Shown here: positions 8,192 through 16,326 of the stretch, one piece after another
Layout of the letters: every line of letters starts with the position of its first letter
Numbering within the stretch: position 1 is the stretch's first letter
NCBI RefSeq assembly: GCF_023150235.1
Contig: NZ_JAKLLH010000016.1
Location: forward strand, 1 to 64,000
Source of the DNA: Azonexus sp.
Lineage (GTDB): Bacteria > Pseudomonadota > Gammaproteobacteria > Burkholderiales > Rhodocyclaceae
Reading direction: 5' to 3'
DNA: 64,000 bases
Notes under the pieces: generated by a model
Database searches by the model: none
What the model was told of the DNA's origin: nothing
The model's input: only the letters and a program-made list of their open reading frames with translations
Made by a program: the position numbers and the translations under genes

Positions 8192-8486
8192 GGAATTCAC
8201 CTGATTCACCTATTCAATGATTGATGGAGGCGGGACGCCCATCTTACCCCCGAGTTTCTTCCGGCATCGTTGCATGGCGTAAAGCGGCTGTGTTTTTGCC
8301 AGGAAAATATGGCGGGCGAGCCGGCCAGATCGCGGATTCTCGTCCGGCAGCCCCCTGCCCGAGCGGCGTTCGGCAGGCGGTTTGCCTTCATCCACGCTTG
8401 GGCGTAGCATGGAAACGGAGTGGCACGATGGGCGGAAGAAGCCCGCCGGGCAAGGATTTGCAAGGGGATTCACAAGGAGTCAGACC
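8192..8486. other. Intergenic region between divergent phaC and usp
   Basis: 295 bases without a convincing gene; the short overlapping reading frames lack family features. It must hold the promoters for leftward phaC and the rightward universal stress protein, whose AAGGAG ribosome-binding site is at 8473-8478. I found no clear FNR site or terminator. Confidence 0.6.
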
Positions 8487-8930
8487 ATGTTCAAGCATAT
8501 TTTCGTCCCGACCGACGGCTCGGATCTGTCGCGAGCAACGGTGCAGCGTGCCGTGACCTTCGCACGCGAGGCCGGCGCCAGGATCACGGCCTTCTTCGCC
8601 AAGCCGGAGTATCCGATCGCTTACTTCGGCGAGGGGGCGCTGATCGACCCGACCACGCCGGAGAAGTTTGCTGAAATGGCAGAGCAGCAGGCCAGCGAGT
8701 ATCTCGGCGAGGTGGTCCGGATGTGCGAGGAAGCCGGCGTGCCCTGTGCCACATCCACGGCAACCAGCGACATTCCCTACGAAGCGATCATCGAAGCAGC
8801 CGAAAAGGCCGGGTGCGACCTGATTTTCATGGCTTCACACGGTCGACGCGGCATCAGCGGTTTTTTGCTCGGTAGCGAGACCAACAAGGTGCTGACGCAC
8901 TCCAGGATTCCGGTCCTCGTTTACCGCTGA
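8487..8930 (+). CDS. Universal stress protein, UspA family
   Basis: 147 residues, one Usp domain. It begins MFKHIFVPTDGSDLS and ends with the ATP-binding-type motif GRRGISGFLLGSETNKVL followed by IPVLVYR, which matches the G-2X-G-9X-G(S/T) nucleotide-binding signature of UspFG/MJ0577-type proteins. Such proteins accumulate in energy stress and anaerobiosis; the biochemical action is unknown. The ATG at 8487 is chosen because AAGGAG lies eight bases before it. It is monocistronic by position. Confidence 0.92.
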   Translation: MFKHIFVPTDGSDLSRATVQRAVTFAREAGARITAFFAKPEYPIAYFGEGALIDPTTPEKFAEMAEQQASEYLGEVVRMCEEAGVPCATSTATSDIPYEAIIEAAEKAGCDLIFMASHGRRGISGFLLGSETNKVLTHSRIPVLVYR

Positions 8931-8984
8931 ATCGCCACTTGGCCCCAGGACCAGGTGGCGGTGTCGTCGCCTTTCAGGTTCCAG

Positions 8985-9009
8985 ATTCCGGCGGTATCTC
9001 CGCCGGAAT
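8985..9009. terminator. Hairpin between usp and the convergent periplasmic-protein gene
   Basis: ATTCCGGCGG and CCGCCGGAAT form a perfect 10-bp stem with a five-base loop, two bases beyond the stop of the leftward gene. A second hairpin (about 8932-8961) precedes it on the usp side. Neither has a T tract, so this is a stem-loop with possible terminator or mRNA-stability function in a convergent gap. Confidence 0.45.
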
Positions 9010-9011
9010 TC

Positions 9012-9734
9012 CTACGGCTGACGCCGGCAGCGCCCATCCCCGCCGCGCTCGATCCGGCAAAGCGTCTCGCCATTCTGCCGGTCGAAGGCTTCGAGCAGTT
9101 GCAATTTGCCGATGAAATAGCGCTTCTTGAGTGTCAGGTCGCGCGGCTGGGCGTGAATGGCTTTCCAGAAAGTCGTACTTTCGGAAAGCGCAGTCTCTCC
9201 AAGCACCACCCGCGCCCGCAGGGCGACGCGCTCGCGAGGCAAGGGCGGCAGTTCGGCGTCGAACCCGGCCTCGTCGTCAACCCGGCGCGGATAGAAATCG
9301 TACAGGTTATCGAAAGCCAGGAAGTAGTCGTAACGCCAGACGATGCGCATTTTCTGAGCTTCGCCGATCTTGTCTTCGTGGGTGTATTCGCCGCGTTCCA
9401 CGGTCAACGACTGCAGGGGCAGGTATTTGAAACGGTAGTAATCTTCGCGTGCCGGGTCGGCCATCGGTTGCCAGCTCCAGCCCTCGGCCACCTGATTGCT
9501 GGCCATGCGGTAATGCAGGTACTGCTTGCCGCCCTCTTCCCGCAGCACAACATCGCTGGCAGCGAGATCGATATCGAGCGTCAACTCCCTGCCCTGCAGC
9601 GCCGCGCCGGCCTGCTGTTCCGTTTGCAGCAGCGAGAACTGCTGTTCCGCGTTCGCGCCGGCCTGGGCATGTGCGGCAATGGGAAAAAATGCGGCGACCG
9701 CAGTCGCCGCCAAAAAGTTTCTGAGGAAATGCAT
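9012..9734 (-). CDS. Exported protein of unknown function at the end of the hox cluster
   Basis: 240 residues with a clear Sec signal peptide (basic MHFLRN start, hydrophobic stretch, cleavage after AAHA about residue 23). I do not recognise the family. The mature part is rich in charged and aromatic residues, with predicted beta strands, and a C-terminal CRIERGGDGRCRR segment holds its only two cysteines; a single disulfide is possible. It lies 80 bp downstream of hoxW on the same strand and could be co-transcribed with the hydrogenase, although Hox enzymes are cytoplasmic. It may be an unrelated neighbour. Confidence 0.7.
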   Translation of the reverse strand: MHFLRNFLAATAVAAFFPIAAHAQAGANAEQQFSLLQTEQQAGAALQGRELTLDIDLAASDVVLREEGGKQYLHYRMASNQVAEGWSWQPMADPAREDYYRFKYLPLQSLTVERGEYTHEDKIGEAQKMRIVWRYDYFLAFDNLYDFYPRRVDDEAGFDAELPPLPRERVALRARVVLGETALSESTTFWKAIHAQPRDLTLKKRYFIGKLQLLEAFDRQNGETLCRIERGGDGRCRRQP

Positions 9735-9814
9735 GTCAACTCCGCCTTCTGCCGAAAGCGGCAGACACGGGGCCGCAGCTTAATCGATCGCTTCCCGGCA
9801 ACCCATGACGAAGA

Positions 9815-10372
9815 TCAATTCAGTCCCTTGCGCCATGCCGGAGAGGATATTGCCGCCGCTCGTTGCGCCGCCGAGGCGGGAGAGGCCAGCAAGTGCCGCA
9901 GCAAATCCAGCGCCGCCGCCGCATGGACGCTTGCCGCCGGGCTCAGCGGCTCGCCCAGGGCAAAGCTTTCGCCGCGCACGCACAGCACGTAGGCCGGCGG
10001 CGGCGGCATTCCCATCTGCAAGGCCACTTGCAGCACGCTTTCCGGCGGCAAGGCATGGGTCGAGTGACTGGCCACGGTCGACGCGGCCAGCGGGCGAAAA
10101 ACCACGGGCACCGGGGTTTCCACCCCGGCATCGACAAAGATCGCCAGTTGTCGCCCGGCCAAATCGAGCGCGTGCTCGATCTGCAACTGGAAATCCTCGA
10201 TCAGCTCGACCGTCGCATCGAGACCGGCACTTTTCAGCCAATTGTCCAGTTGACCGTGGACATACGGCCCGAGCGCGTCGTCGCCCCGGCTCGGGTTGCC
10301 GATACAGAACACCACTACGGGCGCCGGGACTGGTGCCGCAACTGTGTCTGAGCTTGCTTTGCAATCGATCAA
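9815..10372 (-). CDS. hoxW: [NiFe] hydrogenase maturation endopeptidase HoxW
   Basis: 185 residues in the M52/HybD-like hydrogenase maturation protease family. It removes the C-terminal extension of HoxH after nickel insertion. The N-terminal VVVFCIGNPSRGDDALGPYV is the conserved GNxxxxDDGxG-type nickel-binding start, and an internal FVDAG segment follows. The start is uncertain: I choose TTG at 10372, eight bases after the hoxH stop, because residues upstream of it overlap hoxH and look like out-of-frame coding sequence. It is the last hox gene of the leftward operon. Confidence 0.85.
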   Translation of the reverse strand: MIDCKASSDTVAAPVPAPVVVFCIGNPSRGDDALGPYVHGQLDNWLKSAGLDATVELIEDFQLQIEHALDLAGRQLAIFVDAGVETPVPVVFRPLAASTVASHSTHALPPESVLQVALQMGMPPPPAYVLCVRGESFALGEPLSPAASVHAAAALDLLRHLLASPASAAQRAAAISSPAWRKGLN

Positions 10373-10380
10373 GAGGCGCC

Positions 10381-11844
10381 TCAGCCCCGCGCCAGCGCGT
10401 GCAGGCGCTGGCCGGCGGCGTCGATCAGTTCGACTTCCAGCGGCATCCTGCCGAGCGCGTGGGTGGCACAGGAGAGGCAAGGATCGAAGGCGCGGATCGC
10501 GACCTCGATATGATTGAGCAGGCCCTCGGTGATTTCGCGCCCGTGCAGGTAACGGCGCGCGACATGGCGGATCGCCTCGTTCATCGCCTGGTTGTTGTTG
10601 GTGGTCGACACGATCAGGTTGGCCATCGTCACCAGGTCGTTTTCATCGACCCGGTAATGGTGGAACAAGGTGCCGCGCGGCGCCTCGATCACGCCGACGC
10701 CCTCAAAAGCCCGCTCACCCTCGACCAGCAGATTGTCCGCCAGCAGATCGTCGTCGTGCAGCAGGTCCTTGATCGTTTCGGCGGCGTGCAGCATCTCGAT
10801 CATCCGCGTCCAGTGGTAGGCCAACGGCGCATGCAGCGGCGAACCGCCGGCGTAATCGACGAATTCCTTGCGCTCGCGCTCGGCGAAGGGGGTCGGAATC
10901 TGGTCGCAGTTCTGCACCCGCGCCAGCGGCCCGACCTTGTACCAGCCGTGCTCCTTGCCCAGCGCCCGGAAGTACGGGAACTTCATGTAGCTCCACGGCT
11001 TCACTTCCTCTTCGATATAGCGCTCGTACTGGCAGTAATCGACGCCGTCGAAAATCGCCTTGCCGTTGTCGTCGCGGGCACGCAGGCTGCCGTGGTAGAA
11101 GTCGAGGTCGCCGTTGTGGCCGACCAGCGACATGAAGTTCGAGCGGAAGATACCGAAGCTGTTGTAGAGGCCGGGGTCCTGCATATGCACCTTCTGGATC
11201 AGGTGTACCGCATCGCGCGACCAGGCAATGATCTGGTAGATGTCGCGCAGCAGCTCATCGCGCTCGGCGACCGTCAGCGCCTTGTTCACCCCGCCCGGCA
11301 CCGCGCCGGTGCCATGTACCCGCTTGCCCGAAGTGACGCGAATCACCTCCTGACCGAACTTGCGCAGCAAGACGCCGCGCTTGGCGATCTCCGGGTGTTC
11401 CTGGGCGACGCCGACGATATTGCGGCGGGTCACCTCGCTGTCGAAACCGAACAGCAGATCGGGCGAACAGAGGTGGAAGAAATGCAGCGCGTGCGACTGC
11501 AGCATCTGCCCGTAATGCATCAGCCGGCGCAGCTTTTCGGCTGCCGGCGTGAGCTGGCGGGCGCCGACCACCTGGTCGAGCGCCTTGGCTGCCGCCAGAT
11601 GGTGCGATACCGGGCAGATCCCGCACAGGCGCTGGACCATCACCGGCACCTCCCAGTACGGGCGGCCCTGGATGAACTTCTCGAAACCGCGAAACTCGAC
11701 GATGTGCAGGCGCACCTGGTGCACCTTGTTCTGCTCGTCGAGCAACAACGTCACCTTGCCATGGCCCTCGACCCGCGACACCGGATCAATCGCCACCCGG
11801 CGCAAACTCTCGGGATGGGCAGCGGTTTCCAATTGGTAGCTCAT
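10381..11844 (-). CDS. hoxH: NAD-reducing hydrogenase large subunit HoxH
   Basis: 487 residues; ATG at 11844 has AAGGA six bases upstream. It is the catalytic subunit holding the [NiFe] site. The N-terminal RLCGICPVSHH (L2 motif) and C-terminal DPCLSCATH (L4 motif) give the four cysteine ligands. The 25 residues after the final His are the extension cut off by HoxW. With HoxY it forms the hydrogenase module of the cytoplasmic group 3d enzyme that couples H2 and NAD(H). It is separated from hoxY by an unusual 7-bp tandem repeat array of about 170 bases. Confidence 0.96.
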   Translation of the reverse strand: MSYQLETAAHPESLRRVAIDPVSRVEGHGKVTLLLDEQNKVHQVRLHIVEFRGFEKFIQGRPYWEVPVMVQRLCGICPVSHHLAAAKALDQVVGARQLTPAAEKLRRLMHYGQMLQSHALHFFHLCSPDLLFGFDSEVTRRNIVGVAQEHPEIAKRGVLLRKFGQEVIRVTSGKRVHGTGAVPGGVNKALTVAERDELLRDIYQIIAWSRDAVHLIQKVHMQDPGLYNSFGIFRSNFMSLVGHNGDLDFYHGSLRARDDNGKAIFDGVDYCQYERYIEEEVKPWSYMKFPYFRALGKEHGWYKVGPLARVQNCDQIPTPFAERERKEFVDYAGGSPLHAPLAYHWTRMIEMLHAAETIKDLLHDDDLLADNLLVEGERAFEGVGVIEAPRGTLFHHYRVDENDLVTMANLIVSTTNNNQAMNEAIRHVARRYLHGREITEGLLNHIEVAIRAFDPCLSCATHALGRMPLEVELIDAAGQRLHALARG

Positions 11845-11846
11845 GC

Positions 11847-12047
11847 TCAATCCTTCCTAATCAACACAACTCGCTTGATCCTTGATCCTTGATCCTTGAT
11901 CCTTGATCCTTGATCCTTGATCCTTGATCCTTGATCCTTGATCCTTGATCCTTGATCCTTGATCCTTGATCCTTGATCCTTGATCCTTGATCCTTGATCC
12001 TTGATCCTTGATCCGATCCTCGATCCTCGATCCTCGATCCTAGTCAT
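11847..12047 (-). CDS. Possible translated repeat ORF linking hoxY to hoxH
   Basis: A 66-codon frame opens with an ATG that overlaps the last two sense codons of hoxY (TATGACTAG). It runs through the 7-bp tandem array as a repeated heptapeptide (RIKDQGS) and stops two bases before the hoxH ATG (TGAGCATG). Because 7 is not a multiple of 3, all three frames encode the same heptapeptide cycle and stay open. It may not make a functional protein, but its placement would let ribosomes travel from hoxY to hoxH. Translation is unproven; it could be a by-product of the repeat. Confidence 0.3.
   Translation of the reverse strand: MTRIEDRGSRIGSRIKDQGSRIKDQGSRIKDQGSRIKDQGSRIKDQGSRIKDQGSRIKRVVLIRKD
11874..12013. 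repeat. Tandem repeat: 20 perfect copies of a 7-bp unit between hoxY and hoxH
   Basis: CTTGATC is repeated 20 times without error (140 bp), followed to about 12041 by three to four variant GATCCTC units that reach the hoxY stop codon. On the coding (minus) strand each unit reads AAGGATC, so the array is also a series of Shine-Dalgarno-like AAGGA motifs. Perfect short repeats of this length are prone to slippage, so copy number may vary. It occupies nearly all of the hoxY-hoxH gap. Confidence 0.97.
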
Positions 12048-12594
12048 AGTGCAGCAAGCCGTGCCCCAGCTCGGGTTCGCGGCCGGCCAGCAGGTCGCTC
12101 AGCACCTTCCAGATCGCATCGCCGGACGGCGGACAACCGGGGATGCAGTAATCGACCTTGACCACTTCGTGGATCGGGTGCACCTGGTTCAGCGGCAGCG
12201 GCAGCTCCGGGTCGTTCGGGATCAGGCCGTTGGCCAGGCCGGGGCTGGTGTGATAGACCTCTTCGAGGATCACCGGCAGCGGCAGATGGTTGCGCTGCGC
12301 CGGCAGACCGCCGTTGATCGCGCAGGCACCGATGGCGATCAGGACCTTGCACTGCTTGCGGAACTCGCGCAGCACATGCACGTTTTCGGCGTTGCACAGC
12401 CCGCCTTCGACGATCCCGATATCGCAGTCCGGGCTCACGGTCTTGATGTCGGTCAGCGGCGAGCGGTCGAATTCGATGTGTTCGAGCAGCGCGAACAAGC
12501 GCTCGTCGATGTCGAGGAAGGACATGTGGCAGCCGAAACAGCCGGCCAGCGAGGTGGTTGCGACCTTGAGCTTGCGCGGTGCGGTCGGGTTCAT
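12040..12594 (-). CDS. hoxY: NAD-reducing hydrogenase small subunit HoxY
   Basis: 184 residues. It carries the [4Fe-4S] cluster next to the [NiFe] site of HoxH. Cluster cysteines are visible at GCFGCHMSF (Cys19, Cys22), in GACAING (Cys91) and in CIPGCPPSG (Cys150, Cys154), as in small subunits of Hox enzymes. The ATG overlaps the hoxU stop as ATGA (12591-12594). Its own stop lies inside the first degenerate unit of the 7-bp repeat array. Confidence 0.95.
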   Translation of the reverse strand: MNPTAPRKLKVATTSLAGCFGCHMSFLDIDERLFALLEHIEFDRSPLTDIKTVSPDCDIGIVEGGLCNAENVHVLREFRKQCKVLIAIGACAINGGLPAQRNHLPLPVILEEVYHTSPGLANGLIPNDPELPLPLNQVHPIHEVVKVDYCIPGCPPSGDAIWKVLSDLLAGREPELGHGLLHYD

Positions 12595-13316
12595 ACGCCC
12601 TCCTCCCCGGCCGCAGCGGTCTCGGCCAGTGCGGTTTCGGACAAGGGCGCACGGTCGTAGGGCCGTTCGCCGATCGGCACTGCGAAACCCCGGCGCTTTT
12701 TGAGGATCACGCCGACCGGACAAATTTGCGCAGCCTTGTCGTCGACCGTGAAATCGGTGTCGGCCAGCCGGCCGGACTTGGCATTGACGATCAGCTGGGT
12801 GCGAATCCCGCGCCCGGACAGCGCGAACACGTTCTTGCCATCGACATCGCGGCTGGCACGCACGCACAGCGAGCAGAGGATGCAACGGTTGAAATCGAGC
12901 AGCACCTCGGGGTGCGAAGCGTCGACCGGCCGGTCGGGGAAGAAATGGTCGTAGTGCGGGCTCATCATCCCGAGGTGGTAGGCGGTGGCCTGCAACTGGC
13001 AGTGGCCGCTCTTCTCGCACGACGGGCAGAAATGGTTGCCCTCGACGAACAGCATCTGGGTCAGCGCCCGCCGCTCGGCGTTGAGTTCCTCGGTATTGTT
13101 CTCGACCACCATGCCGGCGGCGGCGCGCAAGGTGCACGATGCGGTATGGCGGCCATTGACCTTGACCGTGCACAGCTTGCACGAACCGTGCGGCTTGAAC
13201 TCCGGGTGGTAGCACAGGTGCGGGATGAAGACGCCGGCCCGGGTCGCCGCCTGGATGATGGTTTCGCCGTCGGTAAAGGGAATGCTCAGTCCGTCGAGGG
13301 TGAAGGTCTGGCTCAT
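12591..13316 (-). CDS. hoxU: NAD-reducing hydrogenase diaphorase iron-sulfur subunit HoxU
   Basis: 241 residues from the MSQTFTLDG start; an upstream in-frame ATG would overlap hoxF. It is related to the N-terminal part of NuoG. An N-terminal [2Fe-2S] ferredoxin-like domain (CYHPEFKPHGSCKLC and a later Cys), an NDUFS1-type HX3CX2C segment (HFCPSCEKSGHC) and a [4Fe-4S] motif (CILCSLC...CPVG) are visible. It passes electrons between HoxF and the HoxYH module. One base separates it from hoxF and it overlaps hoxY by four. Confidence 0.95.
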   Translation of the reverse strand: MSQTFTLDGLSIPFTDGETIIQAATRAGVFIPHLCYHPEFKPHGSCKLCTVKVNGRHTASCTLRAAAGMVVENNTEELNAERRALTQMLFVEGNHFCPSCEKSGHCQLQATAYHLGMMSPHYDHFFPDRPVDASHPEVLLDFNRCILCSLCVRASRDVDGKNVFALSGRGIRTQLIVNAKSGRLADTDFTVDDKAAQICPVGVILKKRRGFAVPIGERPYDRAPLSETALAETAAAGEEGV

Positions 13317-13317
13317 C

Positions 13318-15219
13318 TCATGCCTCCTGATCGAGGAAATGCGCGCCGGCATCGTCGCGCCCGGTCATCTGCCGCGCCGCCGCCAGCGCCCGGTCGAGGT
13401 CGAAGGCAGGGGCAAATTCCTGCTGCCGCATCCGCCGCTCGTAAGCCGGGCGGAAACGGGCGATGGTGTCGAGCACCGGGTTGCAGGCGGTATGGCCGAG
13501 GCCGCAATGGCTCATCGTCTGCAGCAACTGGTTGAGCTTTTCGATTTCGGCGAAGTCGTAGGGCGAACCGCAACCCTGGTGCAGCTTGTCCATCAGATTT
13601 TTCAACAGCGAGGTGCCGACCCGGCACGGGGTGCAGAAGCCGCAACTCTCGTGCTGGAAGAAATGCACGTAGTTGCGCGCCACCTCGAACATGTCGCGGC
13701 TGTGGTCGAAGACGGTGAAGGCGCCGGCGGTCGGGATGTCCTCGAAGCCGATGCAGCGGTCGAACTCGGCGGCGCCTAGGCAGACCCCTGACGGACCGCT
13801 GACCTGCACCGCCTGCGCATCGGCAGCGCCGCAATCAGCCAGCACCTGACGGATGCTGACGCCGAAGGGGTATTCGTAGATGCCCGGCCGGGCGCAGTCG
13901 CCGGCTACCGACAAGAGCTTGGTTCCGGCCGAATGGCGGGTGCCGATGGCGGCATACCAGTCGCCGCCATGCACCGCGATCAGCGCGGCGGCGGCGAAGG
14001 TTTCGACGTTATTGACCACCGTCGGCTGGTCGAGATAGCCGTTGGTCACCGGGAAGGGCGGACGGTTGCGCGGTGTGCCGCGCTTGCCTTCGAGCGACTC
14101 GATCAGCGCCGACTCCTCGCCGCAGACGTAAGCCCCGGCTCCAACATGAATCTCGATCTCGAAATCGGCTCCCGGCATGCCGGCAATATCGCTGCCGAGC
14201 AGACCGTCGCGACGGCGGCGTTCGAGCACCGCGTTGAGGTCGTCGAGCAGGTAGCGATATTCGCCGCGCAGGTAGAGAAAGCCGCGCCGGGCGCCGATGG
14301 CGTAGGCGGCAACGGTCATGCCCTCGAACACCAGGTCGGCACGCCTGCTCAATAGCACCCGGTCCTTGAAGGTGCCGGGCTCGCCCTCGTCGGCATTGCA
14401 GACCACGAAGCGCTGCTGCCCGGCCTTGAGCGGCGCGTTGCGGCAGGCCTCCCACTTGAGCCCGGTCATGAAACCGGCACCGCCGCGCCCGCGCAGGTTG
14501 GCGCGCTTGATTTCGTCGAGCATCGCCGCCGGGCCGCCGAGGCCGGTCGGCAGGCCTTCGCGCCAGGAACGCAGGTTGGCGGCGGCGAGACCATCGCTGG
14601 GCACCCGCGCCTGCGCCGCACGCAAGGCATCGCCGGGCGCGAAGGGGGTGGCGAGCAAGACATCGGTGCGGCGGATGTTGCCCTCGATCGCGAAGAACTC
14701 GGCCGGCCAGTCGGCCAGCGGCACCTCGTCGCGCACCAGTTCGACGATGCGGTCGATGCGTTCCACGGTCAACCGGCCGATGGCCCGCAAATTGACCAGC
14801 AGGCCCGGCCCCTGGTCGCACAGACCGGTGCAGGAAGTGCGGTCGACGCTGACCAGCCCGTCCTCGGAAACCTTGCCCGGCTCGATCCACAGCGCCGAAC
14901 AGAGGCGTTCGAGCAGTGCCGCCGAGCCCTGCATGCGGTCGGTGATGTTGTCGGAAAAGAGCAGCCGGTAGCGGCCGACCGGGCGGGTGTGGAAAAAGGA
15001 ATAAAAGCCGGCCACCCCCTCGATCTTGGTGCGTGGCACTCCCAGAACAGCCTGCAGCCGGTCAATGGCCTCCGGCGAAATCCAGCCGCACGCCTCCTGG
15101 ACTTCTCGCAGTATTTGCACCATGTACGAGGGGTCGTGGGCATAACGGGTCAGTACCCGGTCTACCGTCGATTGGGCCACCGCAGCCGTCGCCGGTGATT
15201 TTTTTTCGTTCGACAGCAT
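13318..15219 (-). CDS. hoxF: NAD-reducing hydrogenase diaphorase subunit HoxF
   Basis: 633 residues, first gene of the operon. The N-terminal third is NuoE-like (thioredoxin fold, [2Fe-2S] cysteines near residues 130-136 in SCTGLCDQGP). The rest is NuoF-like, with the FMN/NADH-binding stretch RGRGGAGFMTG, NADEGEPGTFKDR and the C-terminal [4Fe-4S] motif CGFCTPC...C. It oxidises or reduces NAD(H) for the hydrogenase. The ATG has GAGGG upstream. A near-consensus FNR site is centred about 61 bp before the start, the same spacing as in front of hemN. Confidence 0.96.
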   Translation of the reverse strand: MLSNEKKSPATAAVAQSTVDRVLTRYAHDPSYMVQILREVQEACGWISPEAIDRLQAVLGVPRTKIEGVAGFYSFFHTRPVGRYRLLFSDNITDRMQGSAALLERLCSALWIEPGKVSEDGLVSVDRTSCTGLCDQGPGLLVNLRAIGRLTVERIDRIVELVRDEVPLADWPAEFFAIEGNIRRTDVLLATPFAPGDALRAAQARVPSDGLAAANLRSWREGLPTGLGGPAAMLDEIKRANLRGRGGAGFMTGLKWEACRNAPLKAGQQRFVVCNADEGEPGTFKDRVLLSRRADLVFEGMTVAAYAIGARRGFLYLRGEYRYLLDDLNAVLERRRRDGLLGSDIAGMPGADFEIEIHVGAGAYVCGEESALIESLEGKRGTPRNRPPFPVTNGYLDQPTVVNNVETFAAAALIAVHGGDWYAAIGTRHSAGTKLLSVAGDCARPGIYEYPFGVSIRQVLADCGAADAQAVQVSGPSGVCLGAAEFDRCIGFEDIPTAGAFTVFDHSRDMFEVARNYVHFFQHESCGFCTPCRVGTSLLKNLMDKLHQGCGSPYDFAEIEKLNQLLQTMSHCGLGHTACNPVLDTIARFRPAYERRMRQQEFAPAFDLDRALAAARQMTGRDDAGAHFLDQEA

Positions 15220-15273
15220 CTTTATCCCTCCCCATTCGATGCCTGGAGGTTAGCAGTCGGCAACTTTGCTTTC

Positions 15274-15287
15274 TTGTTCCAGATCAA
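15274..15287. promoter_or_regulatory. FNR-like site in front of hoxF
   Basis: TTGTTCCAGATCAA differs from the consensus TTGAT-N4-ATCAA by one base. Its centre is about 61 bp upstream of the hoxF ATG and 173 bp upstream of fabI, so the hox operon is the likelier target. The role as an activating site is inferred from the matching hemN geometry. Confidence 0.55.
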
Positions 15288-15453
15288 GGGCAAAAAAGAT
15301 AGGGAATATGACAGTACGTCACTTTCTTGCAATGCGCCTGTGACACGATCCTGCTGCAGCACAGCATTGCAAGCCTCTTGCCTAGGATGCGCAAGAGGAG
15401 TTCAATTGATGCAGAGCAGCATTTTGAAAACCAAGCAAAGGGAAGAGAACAGA

Positions 15454-16236
15454 ATGAACGCCATCAACCAGGCCCTGCCGCTCGCCGGCAAAAAAGGCAT
15501 CGTCACCGGCATCGCCAACGACAAGTCCATCGCCTACGCAGTGGCCAAGGCCATCGTCGAACTCGGCGGCGAAATCGCCATTACCTACCAGAACGACAAG
15601 ACCGCCAAGTACACCCAGCCGCTGGCCGAAGCCCTCGGCGCCAAGTGCTTCCTCAAGCTCGACGTGGCCGAGCCGGGCTGCCTGGAAAACGTGATCGCCG
15701 AATGCGGCGCCGCCTTCGGCGAAATCGACTTCGCGATCCACTCAATGGCTTTCTGCAATGCCGACGACCTGCACGGCCGCGTCATCGACGCCACCGAAGA
15801 AGGTTTCGACGCGGCGATGAACGTTTCCTGCCACAGCTTCCTGCGCATGGCCAAGGCGCTGGAACCGCTGATGGCGCACGGCGGCTCGCTGATCACCATG
15901 TCCTACCTCGGCGCCGAGCGCGTGGTCCGCAACTACGGCGTGATGGGCATCATCAAGGCCGCGCTCGAATCGGCCGTCCGCTACATGGCCTACGACCTCG
16001 GCCCCAAGGGCATCCGCGTCTTCGCCGTCTCGCCCGGCCCGATCATGACCCGCGCCGCCTCCGGCATCGCCAACTTCAACAACCTGCTCGAATCCGACGC
16101 GCAGAAGGCGCCGCTCGGCCGCACCGTGACCATCGAGGAAGTCGGCGCGCTGACCGCCTTCCTGTGCACCCCGGGTTCGTCGGGGATGACCGGCCAGACC
16201 ATCTACGTCGACGCCGGCGCTCACATCGTCGCCTGA
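15454..16236 (+). CDS. fabI: Enoyl-ACP reductase (FabI type, SDR superfamily)
   Basis: 260 residues. It reduces trans-2-enoyl-ACP with NAD(P)H in fatty acid elongation. The divergent FabI nucleotide-binding start (GKKGIVTGIANDKSIAYAVAKAI), the HSMAFC segment, the catalytic Tyr/Lys region (YLGAERVVRNYGVMGIIKAALE) and the SPGPIMTRAASGI motif are all visible. ATG at 15454 is chosen because it leaves the normal short N-terminus and has GGGAAGAG upstream; an ATG at 15409 would add an atypical tail. It leads a rightward cluster with a kinase-like protein, a phosphatase, a MaoC-Pta fusion and ackA, so this copy may serve a specialised acyl pathway. Confidence 0.88.
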   Translation: MNAINQALPLAGKKGIVTGIANDKSIAYAVAKAIVELGGEIAITYQNDKTAKYTQPLAEALGAKCFLKLDVAEPGCLENVIAECGAAFGEIDFAIHSMAFCNADDLHGRVIDATEEGFDAAMNVSCHSFLRMAKALEPLMAHGGSLITMSYLGAERVVRNYGVMGIIKAALESAVRYMAYDLGPKGIRVFAVSPGPIMTRAASGIANFNNLLESDAQKAPLGRTVTIEEVGALTAFLCTPGSSGMTGQTIYVDAGAHIVA

Positions 16237-16326
16237 CCGCCACAAGCCCCCCGGCTTGAGCACATCACGCAGGATCGGGATGCCGCCAGCGGCATCCCCC
16301 TGCCCTTTTCCAAGGTGGAGTCGCCC

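Noticed and set aside
11874-12041. CRISPR array
   Set aside because: The units are 7 bp, contiguous and without spacers, and there are no cas genes in the window.
12040-13215. Single 391-codon frame covering hoxY and part of hoxU
   Set aside because: Only the last 184 codons are HoxY; the front part is an out-of-frame reading of hoxU.
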